NCBI RefSeq assembly: GCF_028293835.1
Contig: NZ_JAQGNX010000063.1
Location: 1 to 53,633 of the forward strand
Direction of reading: 5' to 3'
DNA from: Pseudomonas sp.
GTDB taxonomy: Bacteria; Pseudomonadota; Gammaproteobacteria; Pseudomonadales; Pseudomonadaceae
DNA length: 53,633 bases
Shown here: positions 44,024 to 53,154 of the stretch, in pieces
Numbering within the stretch: position 1 is the first letter of the stretch
Layout: every line of letters starts with the position of its first letter
Notes under the pieces: generated by a model
Databases searched by the model: none
Seen by the model: only the letters and a program-made list of their open reading frames with translations
Told to the model about the DNA's origin: nothing
Made by a program: the position numbers and the translations under genes

Positions 44024-44944
44024 GTGTCTAACGCAAATCCCTTATCCCTGCGTCAAGCCCTCAACGGTATTTCCGGCATCCTCGTTACCCCCTTCGATGA
44101 TCGGGACCGAGTCGATGGACCGCGCCTGCAACCTATCGTGGATCGGGCCATCGACGCGGGTGTTCATGCCCTTGTCGCTAACGGCAACACCGGCGAGTTC
44201 TACGGCCTCACCCTCGCCGAAGCGAAGATCATGGCGCAGGTGGCGGCCGAGCAAATCGCTGGACGCGTGCCGTTGCTCGCTGGCATCGGTCGCAGTATTC
44301 ATGATGCTTGCAGTCTCGCCGCCAATGCGCGGGAGGTCGGTGCTGCGGCTTTGATGATTCACCAGCCACCTGATCCGTTCTCTGCGCCTCGGGGATTCAT
44401 TGATTACGTAAAGAAGGTCGGGGATGCCAGTGACGGGTTACCGCTGGTTCTGTATTTGCGCAACGAGTCCATCGGGCTGGAAGCCATAGAACAGCTTTGC
44501 CGCTTGCCACAGGTGGTTGGCGTCAAATGGGCTTCGCCAACCCCTATGGTATTGGCCGAAGCCATACGCCGCACGGCCGACATTGATTTGGCTTGGGTCG
44601 GCGGCTTGGCGGAAGTGTGGGCACCGCCGTTCTACGCCGTAGGGGCCAGAGGCTTTACGTCCGGATTGATTAACGTGTTTCCCACACGATCAGTGGCCAT
44701 CTACGACGCGCTTGAGGCTTCGGAATATGGCCGGGCAAGGGCGCTGATCAATGACATGTTGCCGTTTGAAGAGCTGCGCGCCGAAGAGAACAATGGCACT
44801 AACGTGACCGTGGTTAAAACCGCACTTCAATTGATGGGACAAAACTGCGGCCCGACGCGGCCCCCTTCTGCCTGGCCGTTGACCGCCCGCGCGAATTCAA
44901 AGCTGCAAGCACTGCTCGGCGGATGGGAGCTCATGGGCTCTTAG
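44024..44944 (+). CDS. Dihydrodipicolinate synthase/N-acetylneuraminate lyase family protein
   Basis: A 306-residue TIM-barrel aldolase/dehydratase. The Schiff-base lysine is Lys168 in GVKWASPT, and the partner tyrosine is probably Tyr144 in LYLRNES. The early GNTGEFYGLT segment is the pyruvate-carboxylate loop. It is unlikely to be housekeeping DapA. With a LysR regulator and a sugar-acid-type carrier around it, a 2-keto-3-deoxy-sugar-acid aldolase or 5-dehydro-4-deoxyglucarate dehydratase function is more likely. GTG 44024 is chosen because GGAG lies about 6 bp before it; ATG 44012 is the alternative, without a clear ribosome site. Confidence 0.82.
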   Translation: MSNANPLSLRQALNGISGILVTPFDDRDRVDGPRLQPIVDRAIDAGVHALVANGNTGEFYGLTLAEAKIMAQVAAEQIAGRVPLLAGIGRSIHDACSLAANAREVGAAALMIHQPPDPFSAPRGFIDYVKKVGDASDGLPLVLYLRNESIGLEAIEQLCRLPQVVGVKWASPTPMVLAEAIRRTADIDLAWVGGLAEVWAPPFYAVGARGFTSGLINVFPTRSVAIYDALEASEYGRARALINDMLPFEELRAEENNGTNVTVVKTALQLMGQNCGPTRPPSAWPLTARANSKLQALLGGWELMGS

Positions 44945-45024
44945 CGTGTCGGCAACCCGCTTGAGTATTGTGGCGGCGCCCAGACTTCATCCTTACCAAA
45001 AATAATTATATGGGAGAGTTACTT

Positions 45025-46341
45025 GTGGAAAATAATCCAGACTTGGTGAGGATCAGGAAGATCCAGCGCCTGACCATGGTGATGCTGGTGATCAGCGTAA
45101 CGGTCAGCACCATCGACCGGGCAGCGCTTTCGGTTGCCAACCCATTAATCCGCGCAGAGTTCGGCCTGTCGCTGGCGGACATGGGCTATTTGCTATCGGC
45201 CTTTCTGTGGGCCTACGCCCTGGCGCAACTTCCCATCGGCACACTAATTGACCGTTTCGGCCCCCGCTGGGTGCTGTCTATCGGTCTTGCCGTGTGGTCG
45301 ACTGCGCAAATGCTCTGTGGGCTTGTAACGGGCCCGGTTCAGCTGTTCGCAGCTCGCGCGCTCCTCGGCGCTGGGGAAGCCCCGCAGTTTCCATCCGGGG
45401 CCAGAGTAGTGCGGGACTGGTTCTCGGTAAAAGAGCGCGGCACGGCGACCGGCGTGTTTCTCAGCGCTTCCTATCTGGGTACCGGCCTGGCCGCGCCACT
45501 GCTGACGTTCCTGATGCTTTCATTCGGGTGGCGCTGGATGTTCCTGGTCATGGGTGTGTTCGGTTTGATCGTGGCTGTGGTCTGGAAAGTGTTCTACAGA
45601 GAACCGTCACAAATCGCCCTGACCCACGCGGAGAACGTTTACCGGCTGGACGGTAATCTCACGCCTGTCAGCAATAAGGTCACTTTTGCGCAATGGCGCA
45701 GCTTGTTCCGCAGCGCGACGGTGTGGGGACTGGTGACGGGTTATTTTGGCGTGATCTATGTGAACTGGCTGTTCAACACCTGGCTGCCCGGTTATTTGCA
45801 AATGGAGCGTCATATGACGCTGGAACACGTGGGCTGGGCGGTGGCAGTGCCTTACGCCTTCGCAGTCTGCGGAGCACTCTTCGCCGGCCGTCTGACTGAT
45901 TGGCTTGCCAGAAGAGGCGTCAGCTTGATCAACAGCCGTCGGATACCTGCGTGCTGCTTCCTGCTGGTCCAGTTCGTCTTGATCGTCATGGTCACGTTCA
46001 TTCCCGACAATTCGCTGGCCATTGGCTGCCTATCGTTGGCGATGTTCTGCGGAACCGCGGCGACCACAACCGCTTGGGCGATGATCAGCGCATTGTGCCC
46101 GGCGAATTGCACAGGCTCGATGGGGGCATTGCAAAACCTGGGCGGCTACACAGGCGGAGCGCTAGCGCCAGTCATCACCGGGCTTATCGTTCAACACACG
46201 GGTTCGTTCACCCCCGCGCTGTTTACGGGTGCAGGCATGTCCTTGTTGTCGGCCATCATATATCTGGTGTTCGTCCGCGCGCCTGTGACGGTCAGCGACC
46301 CGGAATCCTTCGGCAGCGGGCAGCACGTCAAAGCCGCTTAG
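45025..46341 (+). CDS. MFS transporter, anion:cation symporter (sugar-acid) type
   Basis: A 438-residue inner-membrane carrier with twelve hydrophobic segments. It is in the ACS group: TIDRAALSVANPLIRAEFGLSLADMGYLL, LIDRFGPRWVL and RALLGAGEAPQFPSGARVVRDWF. Members take up glucarate, galactarate, hexuronates or phthalate. It lies about 80 bp after the aldolase-family gene on the same strand and probably supplies its substrate. GTG 45025 is chosen because GGGAG stands about 8 bp upstream; an in-frame ATG at 45010 is possible. Confidence 0.85.
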   Translation: MENNPDLVRIRKIQRLTMVMLVISVTVSTIDRAALSVANPLIRAEFGLSLADMGYLLSAFLWAYALAQLPIGTLIDRFGPRWVLSIGLAVWSTAQMLCGLVTGPVQLFAARALLGAGEAPQFPSGARVVRDWFSVKERGTATGVFLSASYLGTGLAAPLLTFLMLSFGWRWMFLVMGVFGLIVAVVWKVFYREPSQIALTHAENVYRLDGNLTPVSNKVTFAQWRSLFRSATVWGLVTGYFGVIYVNWLFNTWLPGYLQMERHMTLEHVGWAVAVPYAFAVCGALFAGRLTDWLARRGVSLINSRRIPACCFLLVQFVLIVMVTFIPDNSLAIGCLSLAMFCGTAATTTAWAMISALCPANCTGSMGALQNLGGYTGGALAPVITGLIVQHTGSFTPALFTGAGMSLLSAIIYLVFVRAPVTVSDPESFGSGQHVKAA

Positions 46342-46494
46342 TGGCCTGAAATGGCGGCGTAACTTCTCTGCGCTGCGATTGGGCAGAGAGACGGCGTGCG
46401 AACATATTCTTTTCGCCTTGGCGGGTGCGCTGAGGCGATTTCAATTAGAGTGAAAGCCAGGACCGACCTCTCGGTCAGAATAGGGATCGCCCCG

Positions 46495-47931
46495 GTGACT
46501 TCTCCTGCTACCCCCGACCCAAGCCTCGCAGCCGAGTCTGGCATCAGTGTGCCAACGCGGCTTATCGCCCTGGTGGTTGCGGTGACCTTTTTCATGGAAA
46601 ACCTCGACGCGACGGTGATCGCCACGGCGCTGCCAAAAATGGCAGAAGCCTTCAACGTCACTCCGGTCGACATGAACGTGGGTATCAGCGCCTACCTCTT
46701 GGCGGTTGCCATTTTTATTCCGCTTTCAAGCTGGGTCGCCGACCGGTATGGCACTCGCCGAGTATTCGCCAGCGCCATCGTTATTTTTACCCTCGCCTCG
46801 CTGTTGTGCGGGTTGAGCCAAAATCTGGGAACGTTTGTCTTTGCTCGCGTGCTTCAGGGCATTGGCGGGGCGCTGATGGTGCCGGTAGGGCGATTGGCCG
46901 TGCTTCGTCATACGGACAAAAAAGACCTGGTGAAAATGATCGCGGTGATCACCTGGCCGGGACTGGTGGCGCCAATTCTCGGGCCGTTAGTCGGCGGTTT
47001 GATCGTTACCCATGCCGTATGGCAATGGATTTTTTACATCAATCTTCCGCTGGGAATCGTCGCCTTGGGGGCTGCGCTTTGGTTGATACCTGCCGGTCGC
47101 GGGAGCGCTATTCGCAAATTCGACGCGAAGGGTTTTGTACTGTTGGCGAGTGCCTGTGCCTTGATTCTTGGCGGTTTGGAATGGCTGGGAGGGCAGGATG
47201 CCAATGGACTGCCCGCTGGCGGCGGGGCAGTTGTATTGGGCGTAATATTTTCCTGGCTGGCTATTCGTCACTGTCGAAACCACTCGAACCCGCTTCTGCC
47301 ACTCGGGACGATTGCCATCGATACCTTCCGCGTGAGTATCTTTGGCGGCTCGTGTTTTCGGCTGGCAATCAGTGCGTTGCCCTTCCTGCTTCCGCTGCTG
47401 TTCCAAGTGGCGTTCGGATTGTCCCCCGTCGACGCCGGCACGTTGGTGCTGGCGGTGTTCGCCGGCAACCTTGCTATGAAACCCTTCACCACTGCGATTA
47501 TGAAGCGATACGGATTTCGCAAGGTGTTGCTGGTCAATGGACTGATCGGCGTCGCTTCCGTTGTCGCTTGCGCAGGTTTTTCCGTAGACACGCCGTTTTG
47601 GTTAATAGCTGCAGTGTTGTTTGCGGGTGGATTGTCCCGCTCCATGCAATTCACCTGCTACAACTCGATTGGTTTTGCCGACGTGCCCAAGGATCGAATG
47701 AGCGAGGCATCGGCGTTGTTCAGCATGTTCTTCCAGTTGGCCATGGGCATTGGCGTGACAGTCGCCGCGTTGCTGTTACGTATTTCCATGTCAGTGCAGG
47801 GGCATGAATTGCAGGCCCAGACTTCTGATTTCCGAGCGGCGTTCCTAGGCGTGGCGGTGCTGGGATTATTGGGCTTGATTGATGTGTTTAAGCTGCCTGA
47901 ACATGCGGGAGCGAGCGTGTTGAGGCGGTGA
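46495..47931 (+). CDS. DHA2-family MFS multidrug efflux transporter (EmrB/QacA type)
   Basis: A 478-residue transporter with about thirteen or fourteen membrane segments. Signature motifs: FFMENLDATVIATALPKMA near the N-terminus, WVADRYGTRRVF (MFS motif A), and GIGGALMVPVGRLAVLR with AVITWPGLVAPILGPLVGG, typical of the DHA2 antiporters. No EmrA adaptor or regulator gene is adjacent, so it works alone or with distant partners. GTG 46495 is preferred because AGGGA lies about 9 bp upstream; an open frame goes back to 46396. Confidence 0.85.
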   Translation: MTSPATPDPSLAAESGISVPTRLIALVVAVTFFMENLDATVIATALPKMAEAFNVTPVDMNVGISAYLLAVAIFIPLSSWVADRYGTRRVFASAIVIFTLASLLCGLSQNLGTFVFARVLQGIGGALMVPVGRLAVLRHTDKKDLVKMIAVITWPGLVAPILGPLVGGLIVTHAVWQWIFYINLPLGIVALGAALWLIPAGRGSAIRKFDAKGFVLLASACALILGGLEWLGGQDANGLPAGGGAVVLGVIFSWLAIRHCRNHSNPLLPLGTIAIDTFRVSIFGGSCFRLAISALPFLLPLLFQVAFGLSPVDAGTLVLAVFAGNLAMKPFTTAIMKRYGFRKVLLVNGLIGVASVVACAGFSVDTPFWLIAAVLFAGGLSRSMQFTCYNSIGFADVPKDRMSEASALFSMFFQLAMGIGVTVAALLLRISMSVQGHELQAQTSDFRAAFLGVAVLGLLGLIDVFKLPEHAGASVLRR

Positions 47932-48015
47932 CGTTACGGTTTAAGGTGTGCCCTCAGAACTATTGCCCGATGGACATTGCCATTTCAGGCGCAGGGTCGA
48001 TGGCGTGGGCGAGCG

Positions 48016-48786
48016 TTAAAGGCTCTGCAGGGTTTTGCATTTTGGGTAGGTTGAGCAACCCCAGAATTGTTGGCCGGCGTTGGCCCCCGTTTTACGACTG
48101 CGGATAACCAGGGCGTTGCCACATTTCGGGCATTGTCGCTCGGCGGTTGGGTCACTACGGCGCTTGAGGTTTTGCACGTGCTTGCGGTGGGTTGCGAATG
48201 TCGGGGCTCGACGGCCGGTTTGCAGGGCCTGCATGAGGGCATCGACTTCAGCCTCACTGAATACCGGCTGCTGGAATGACCTGATGTAGCGAATAAAGCC
48301 GATGCCTTGGGTGACGTTGGCGGGCACCCCGGTTTTGAAAGTACTGCCGCCGACGAAGGTAACAACCGAGTGCAGGTGCTGCGGATTTACCCCAAGGGTG
48401 TCCTCCATTGCCTTGAGATGCTTATAGTTTTGGCGCAACGGGTTCTGGAACTTGAACGTGCGTTTATAGAGTTTTTGCGTCCACTGCGCCTGCTTTTCGC
48501 TGCCGAAGATCCAGCCGCTCATGTTCTTCGTTTCCAGCACGAAGATGCCATAAGGCGAGAGAAATACGTGGTCGATCTGCGTGGTGCCGTCAAGCGTGCT
48601 AAGGGTAACGTTGTGCAGCCGACGGTAGGCTTGCTTGTCCAACTGCCAATGGGCAAACAAGCGAACCAGGAGCTCACCGATGTGGCCCTTGGCCCAGCGC
48701 GACTTGAGAAGGCCGATCAGCAGCATAAGCGGGATAAACCAGCCCAGCGTGCCCCAGAGTTTCGCGACGATTGGGGTGAAGTCCAT
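48016..48786 (-). CDS. NERD-domain protein with C4 zinc finger
   Basis: A 256-residue protein. An N-terminal membrane segment (about residues 13-27, LGWFIPLMLLIGLLK) is followed by a NERD (nuclease-related) domain, about 36-150, with the catalytic-type pattern GELLV, IDHVFLSPYGIFVLETKN (D-E-K). At the C-terminus a topoisomerase-type C4 zinc finger is present (CPKCGNALVIRSRKTG then GCSTYPKC). The NERD fold is restriction-endonuclease-like, so DNA processing near the membrane is plausible. No function is established. ATG 48786 is chosen over upstream starts because AAGGA lies about 9 bp before it. It has no operon partner. Confidence 0.82.
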   Translation of the reverse strand: MDFTPIVAKLWGTLGWFIPLMLLIGLLKSRWAKGHIGELLVRLFAHWQLDKQAYRRLHNVTLSTLDGTTQIDHVFLSPYGIFVLETKNMSGWIFGSEKQAQWTQKLYKRTFKFQNPLRQNYKHLKAMEDTLGVNPQHLHSVVTFVGGSTFKTGVPANVTQGIGFIRYIRSFQQPVFSEAEVDALMQALQTGRRAPTFATHRKHVQNLKRRSDPTAERQCPKCGNALVIRSRKTGANAGQQFWGCSTYPKCKTLQSL

Positions 48787-48829
48787 TTCCTGATTTCCTT
48801 TAGTTCGAACTTGAACGGATGAGCCGAAT

Positions 48830-48850
48830 AATGAGCCTATTTGGCTCATT
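48830..48850. promoter_or_regulatory. Perfect inverted repeat upstream of the NERD gene
   Basis: AATGAGCC (48830-48837), spacer TATTT and GGCTCATT (48843-48850) are exact inverted copies. They lie 44-64 bp upstream of the NERD start codon and could be an operator. An isolated GAGCC copy stands just before it (48821-48825). Confidence 0.35.
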
Positions 48851-48897
48851 CATTCCACTGACGGGATCTCCCGAAGCTGGGTGAAACGGGCACGGCT

Positions 48898-49040
48898 CTA
48901 GACATCATCGACCCGCTCGATGACGTAGTCGCATCAGTTGATGCCGTTGTCACGAAGAACGTCGCAAAGATCTAGAACTTCCGGACGATGTCGCTGCTGT
49001 TCATAGGTAACTCTCGAAACCGTGTTTTCGTAGGATCTGA
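48898..49040 (-). pseudogene. Possible remnant of a SEFIR/TIR-like domain gene
   Basis: On the minus strand one frame reads TYEQQRHRPEVLDLCDVLRD then NGIN, a TGA stop (48934-48936), and CDYVIERVDDV before a second stop. The pattern resembles the start of SEFIR/TIR-like domains (strand, H/R-rich turn, helix ...VLxLxxxLRxxGI(D/N)CD). No full-length frame remains. The 325-bp gap between the NERD gene and the tRNA shows nothing else that looks coding. The assignment rests on a short match by eye. Confidence 0.25.
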
Positions 49041-49146
49041 GGTTGCGTTAGCTCCGGCGATCAACAAACGAAGTGAACGAGACTTGGACGAAAGCAGTTT
49101 TTGCCCGTTTTTTCATCGTGAATTTTTGTGAATGCCAGAAACGACA

Positions 49147-49169
49147 AAGGCCACGTAAGACGTGGCCTT
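49147..49169 (-). terminator. Hairpin downstream of the tRNA gene
   Basis: AAGGCCACG (49147-49155), loop TAAGA and CGTGGCCTT (49161-49169) form a perfect 9-bp stem just past the 3' end of the tRNA. On the minus strand it is followed by TTTGTCGTTT, a modest T-run, fitting an intrinsic terminator. Confidence 0.75.
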
Positions 49170-49174
49170 GAAGA

Positions 49175-49251
<77 letters not shown>

Positions 49252-49266
49252 TCAGTAGGTCGCGGA

Positions 49267-52200
49267 TTATAACGATGGTTTCTCGGCTGTGCTATCCGAA
49301 AAATCCGAAACATTCATACGAAGATATTTCGCGCAGAATTCTTCGGCGCGCAGTGGCAGGCTGACGAGGTATCCCTGGATTTGTTCGCAGCCTTCCAGGG
49401 CGAGGAATTCTTGCTGTTCTTCGGTTTCAACACCTTCGGCGATGACGGTCAGTTGCATGCTGCGGCCGAGGGCGATGATGGCGCGGACGATGGCTGCATC
49501 GTGGGGGTCGTCGGGGAGGCCGCGGACAAAAGACTGGTCGATCTTGAGAATATCCAGTGGAAGGCGTTTTAGGTAACTGAGGGACGAATAGCCAGTACCA
49601 AAGTCGTCGATAGCCAGTTGGACACCGATTTTTTTTAGCTTGTGCAGCACTGCCAGTGCTTCTTCGGCTTGGCTCATAATGAAGTTTTCGGTGATTTCCA
49701 ATTGTAAGCAGCCGGGGCGCAGGTCGTATTTTTTGAGCAGTTGCTCGATGCGCTGCAAAAGATTGGGTTGGCGCAGCTGTGCGCCCGCGAGGTTCACCGA
49801 AAGGGGGCCAAACGATTTGTAGGTTTTATTCCATTCGTACATTTGCTGGCAGGCGTTTTCCAGCACCCAGTCACCGATTTGCATGATGGTGCCGTTTTCT
49901 TCGGCCAATGGAATGAAATGTTCGGGGGGGACGTCGCCGAACACCGGGTGGCGCCAACGAAGTAGGGCTTCGGCACCCACCAGACGTTGCGACAGCAAGC
50001 TGAGCTTCGGTTGAAAGCAGAGGGTGAACTGATTGCGCTCTATGGCGCGTCTGAGTTCATGTTCCAACGCGATCCGCTCGCTGGCCTGGGAGGTCAGGTC
50101 GCGGGTGTAGCTTTCTACCCGGTTACGGCCCTTGGCCTTCGAGCGGTACATGGCGGCGTCGGCGTTTTTAATCAGCGTTGGCACATCGTTGCCGTCGGCA
50201 GGGTACAGGCAGGTGCCGATGCTGGCGCTGATGAAAAACTCATGCTCACCCGCTTGAAACGGCGCGCCGAAGCACGCCAACAGCTTGTTGGCGACGGTTT
50301 CCGCGTCATTGGCGTGCAACAGGCCGGGCAGCAGGATGATGAACTCGTCACCGCCCAGACGCGAGACAGTGTCTACATCGCGCAATTGTTCGGTGAGGCG
50401 TTGGGCGATGCCTTTTAGCAGCAGGTCACCCACGGGATGACCGAGGCTGTCGTTGATGTTCTTGAAACGGTCCAGGTCGAGAAACAGCACGGCGCCTTGG
50501 CCGCTGGCCTCGTGACTATGGCTGAGGGCTGTTTGCAGACGGCTCTCGAACAGGGTGCGATTGGGCAGGCCGGTGAGAGGGTCGTGGTGCGCCTGATAGT
50601 CCAGGCTGGCTTGTGCGTGCTTGATACTTGAGATGTCCGCGAACACGGCAACAAAGTGCGTGACGACCTGCTCTAAATTCCGCACGGCGCTGATGGTGAG
50701 CCAGCTCGGGTACAGCTCGCCGTCTTTGCGGCGATTGCTGATTTCACCTTGCCAATGACCTTCGGCGGTCAATTGGTACCACATGGCCGCATAAAACGCG
50801 CTGTCATGCTGGCCGGACGCGAGCAGGCGTGGGGTTTTTCCCAAAGCTTCCTGCTCGCTGTAACCGGTGATCTCAGTAAAGGCGCGGTTCACTGCGTTGA
50901 TATTCTGCTGGATGTCAGTGATCAATACGCCTTCTGCGGTGCTTTCGAATACGGTGGCGGCCAATAGCAGTTTTTCCTGCATTTGTTGGCGCTCGGTGAT
51001 GTCCCGAGCGATGGTCAACATGCAATCTTCACCGCCAATGGGCAGCGACCTCGCGGAAACCTCACAGAGCCTTATCTCACCGTCCATGCGACGTATATGG
51101 CTGATGAAATCACGCACATAGCCGTCCCGCTGAAGCAGTTTAAGCATCTGGGCGCGCTGCTTCAGGTCAACCCAAATCCCGAGGTCGATGGTCGAGCGAT
51201 CCAGGGACATGGCACCGCTGTACCCGGTAATGCGGGTAAAACCGTCGTTAACCTCGATTAACCGACCATCGCTTTGGCGGGTGATGAGCATGCCGTCTGG
51301 CGATGAGTGAAAAGCTTTGGCGAATTTCTCTTCAGAAATTTGCAGTTGCTGCTGCGCTTCCTTGAGCGGGCTGATGTCACGGACCACCACCACCAGCGCG
51401 GGCGTTGAGTCGAGGTCGAACGTTTCAGCGGAGATCAATCCGGTGAACAAGCGACCGTCGACGCGCCGGAAAGGCAGTTCAAGGTTACGAATGCTGCCAC
51501 TTTGCAGGCGCATTAGAAGGCTTGGACCAATGCCGGGGATTCCCCATATGTTCAGTTCGGTGGGCGTTTTACCAATGACCTGGGCTGCCGGAAGGCCAAT
51601 CTGTTCTTCAAAGGCTTTGTTGGCCTCAAGCATGCAGCCGTCGGAAAGCCGTGCAATGACCAGGATGTCCGGGCATTGGGTGAACACCGAGGCGAATTTC
51701 CCTTCGGACAAGCGAAGGGCGTTTTCGGTTGCCTTGGTGTCACTGATGTCGATCATAAGACCGCGCATTACCTTTGCATGGCCATGCTCGATCAAACTGA
51801 CGATGTCGCGAATCCAGATAACCTTGCCGTCTGCGCGCAACACCCTGTAATCAAGGCTATGACCACGGCCAAGGCGGGTCTCCTGGTCACAAAAGCGCTC
51901 AGCTTGCCCGACGTCTGCGGGGTGCACGATGCTGCGCCAGAAGCCAGGCTTGAGCCAGCACGCCAGTGAGTAGCCCAGCAGGTCAACCGCGTGAGGGGAT
52001 ACGTAGCTGTAGGTGTAATCAACTATGTTTGCTTCCCACGCGATCGCGGAAAGGCTCTCGATCAGCCCACGGTAATGGTATTCGCTGGTGCGCAGTTCTT
52101 GTTCGAGTGCGACGCGGCGTGCGATTTCTGAACTTAAGCGGCGATTGATGCGCATGACCACAGTCAAGACAGTGGACAGTAACAGCAGCCCCGGGAAGCC

Positions 52201-53010
52201 GTAGAACAGAAAGTCCTGCCAGAGTTTGGGGTGGTCGATGACGCCTCCAACCCAGCGCTCTTGAATGCGGCTGACGTCAGCCGGACTCAGGTCCGCGAAG
52301 GTTTTATTCAGAATACCGAGCAATATTTTCTGATCCCGTGGGACAGCCATTGCCAGCTGGTAGCGATAGGGCGTCTCACCGCTGACAAAAATACCCTCGA
52401 GCTTTGACTGGCGCAAGCTCCAGACGCTGGAAGCCAGATCACCCACCACCGCGTCCACTTCGCCCGTCGCCAAGGCCTGCAACGCAGAGTTGAGGTTGGG
52501 CAAAGGTGAGAGATGAAGTTCGGGATGTTGCGAGCGAAGGAGTTCGTGGGCCGCGTAGTTTTCCACGACGGCAACCCGTAGGCCTTGAAGGTCTTTTATC
52601 GTGCGGGGATGTTCGCCGCTTTTATGGGCGAGGATGACGATCGGAAAATCCAGATAAGGTGGGGTGAAGGCTAAATAACGCTGTCGTTCGGGTGTCGACA
52701 TGGCGCCTGGCAATATATCGATATCGCCCTTTTTTGCTCTGTTCAACACCTCGTTCCAATCCTGCGACGCAACAGGTTTCAACGTGATCCCGAGACGTTT
52801 TTCAATGAGTGAAACGTATTCTGCCGCCAGTCCCTGATAGTTTCCCTGGGCGTCGCGAAATTCAAAGGGTGGCCACGTGTTGTCTACTCCGAGGCGAAGT
52901 TCTTTGTGTGAACCAAGCCAGCTATTTTCCTCGTCCGAGAGAGTCAGGGCGTTAGCCGTTACTGTCGCGCCGATCATGTAGAAGAAAATAATGGCCGGCA
53001 GTCGTGACAT
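49267..53010 (-). CDS. Sensor with periplasmic binding, PAS, GGDEF and EAL domains
   Basis: A 1247-residue c-di-GMP protein. After a signal or anchor segment (residues 1-20) comes a type-3 solute-binding domain (about 25-265; ELRLGVDNTWPPFEFRDAQGN), which probably senses a small ligand such as an amino acid. A membrane segment (about 285-310) follows, then four PAS/PAC modules (about 325-835). The GGDEF domain has GGDEF at 886-890, preceded by an RDVD inhibitory site. The EAL domain has EALLR at 1014, with DDFGTGYSS and IAEGVETEEQ. Both catalytic motifs look intact. ATG 53010 is chosen (GAGG about 6 bp upstream) over an open frame extending to 53103. Confidence 0.92.
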   Translation of the reverse strand: MSRLPAIIFFYMIGATVTANALTLSDEENSWLGSHKELRLGVDNTWPPFEFRDAQGNYQGLAAEYVSLIEKRLGITLKPVASQDWNEVLNRAKKGDIDILPGAMSTPERQRYLAFTPPYLDFPIVILAHKSGEHPRTIKDLQGLRVAVVENYAAHELLRSQHPELHLSPLPNLNSALQALATGEVDAVVGDLASSVWSLRQSKLEGIFVSGETPYRYQLAMAVPRDQKILLGILNKTFADLSPADVSRIQERWVGGVIDHPKLWQDFLFYGFPGLLLLSTVLTVVMRINRRLSSEIARRVALEQELRTSEYHYRGLIESLSAIAWEANIVDYTYSYVSPHAVDLLGYSLACWLKPGFWRSIVHPADVGQAERFCDQETRLGRGHSLDYRVLRADGKVIWIRDIVSLIEHGHAKVMRGLMIDISDTKATENALRLSEGKFASVFTQCPDILVIARLSDGCMLEANKAFEEQIGLPAAQVIGKTPTELNIWGIPGIGPSLLMRLQSGSIRNLELPFRRVDGRLFTGLISAETFDLDSTPALVVVVRDISPLKEAQQQLQISEEKFAKAFHSSPDGMLITRQSDGRLIEVNDGFTRITGYSGAMSLDRSTIDLGIWVDLKQRAQMLKLLQRDGYVRDFISHIRRMDGEIRLCEVSARSLPIGGEDCMLTIARDITERQQMQEKLLLAATVFESTAEGVLITDIQQNINAVNRAFTEITGYSEQEALGKTPRLLASGQHDSAFYAAMWYQLTAEGHWQGEISNRRKDGELYPSWLTISAVRNLEQVVTHFVAVFADISSIKHAQASLDYQAHHDPLTGLPNRTLFESRLQTALSHSHEASGQGAVLFLDLDRFKNINDSLGHPVGDLLLKGIAQRLTEQLRDVDTVSRLGGDEFIILLPGLLHANDAETVANKLLACFGAPFQAGEHEFFISASIGTCLYPADGNDVPTLIKNADAAMYRSKAKGRNRVESYTRDLTSQASERIALEHELRRAIERNQFTLCFQPKLSLLSQRLVGAEALLRWRHPVFGDVPPEHFIPLAEENGTIMQIGDWVLENACQQMYEWNKTYKSFGPLSVNLAGAQLRQPNLLQRIEQLLKKYDLRPGCLQLEITENFIMSQAEEALAVLHKLKKIGVQLAIDDFGTGYSSLSYLKRLPLDILKIDQSFVRGLPDDPHDAAIVRAIIALGRSMQLTVIAEGVETEEQQEFLALEGCEQIQGYLVSLPLRAEEFCAKYLRMNVSDFSDSTAEKPSL

Positions 53011-53101
53011 GGCAGCCTCATAGTAGGCAGACGGGAATGCAACGAGTGTAGTCGGGCCGGAGCGGGTGAACAGGCGAGAGAAATTAAATTCTGCAGAATG
53101 C

Positions 53102-53127
53102 AAAACCCCCGGCGAGCCGGGGGTTTT
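53102..53127 (-). terminator. Rho-independent terminator after rpoD
   Basis: AAAACCCCCGG (53102-53112), loop CGAG and CCGGGGGTTTT (53117-53127) form a perfect 11-bp stem. On the minus strand it follows the rpoD stop and ends in TTTTG. Confidence 0.93.
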
Positions 53128-53154
53128 GGTGTTACCTGCTCCTACTTGTGAAGC

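Noticed and set aside
44024..44944. Naming the dihydrodipicolinate-synthase-family gene dapA
   Set aside because: The divergent LysR gene and adjacent sugar-acid carrier point to catabolism, and the LYLRNES segment differs from the usual DapA YNxP-type tyrosine loop.
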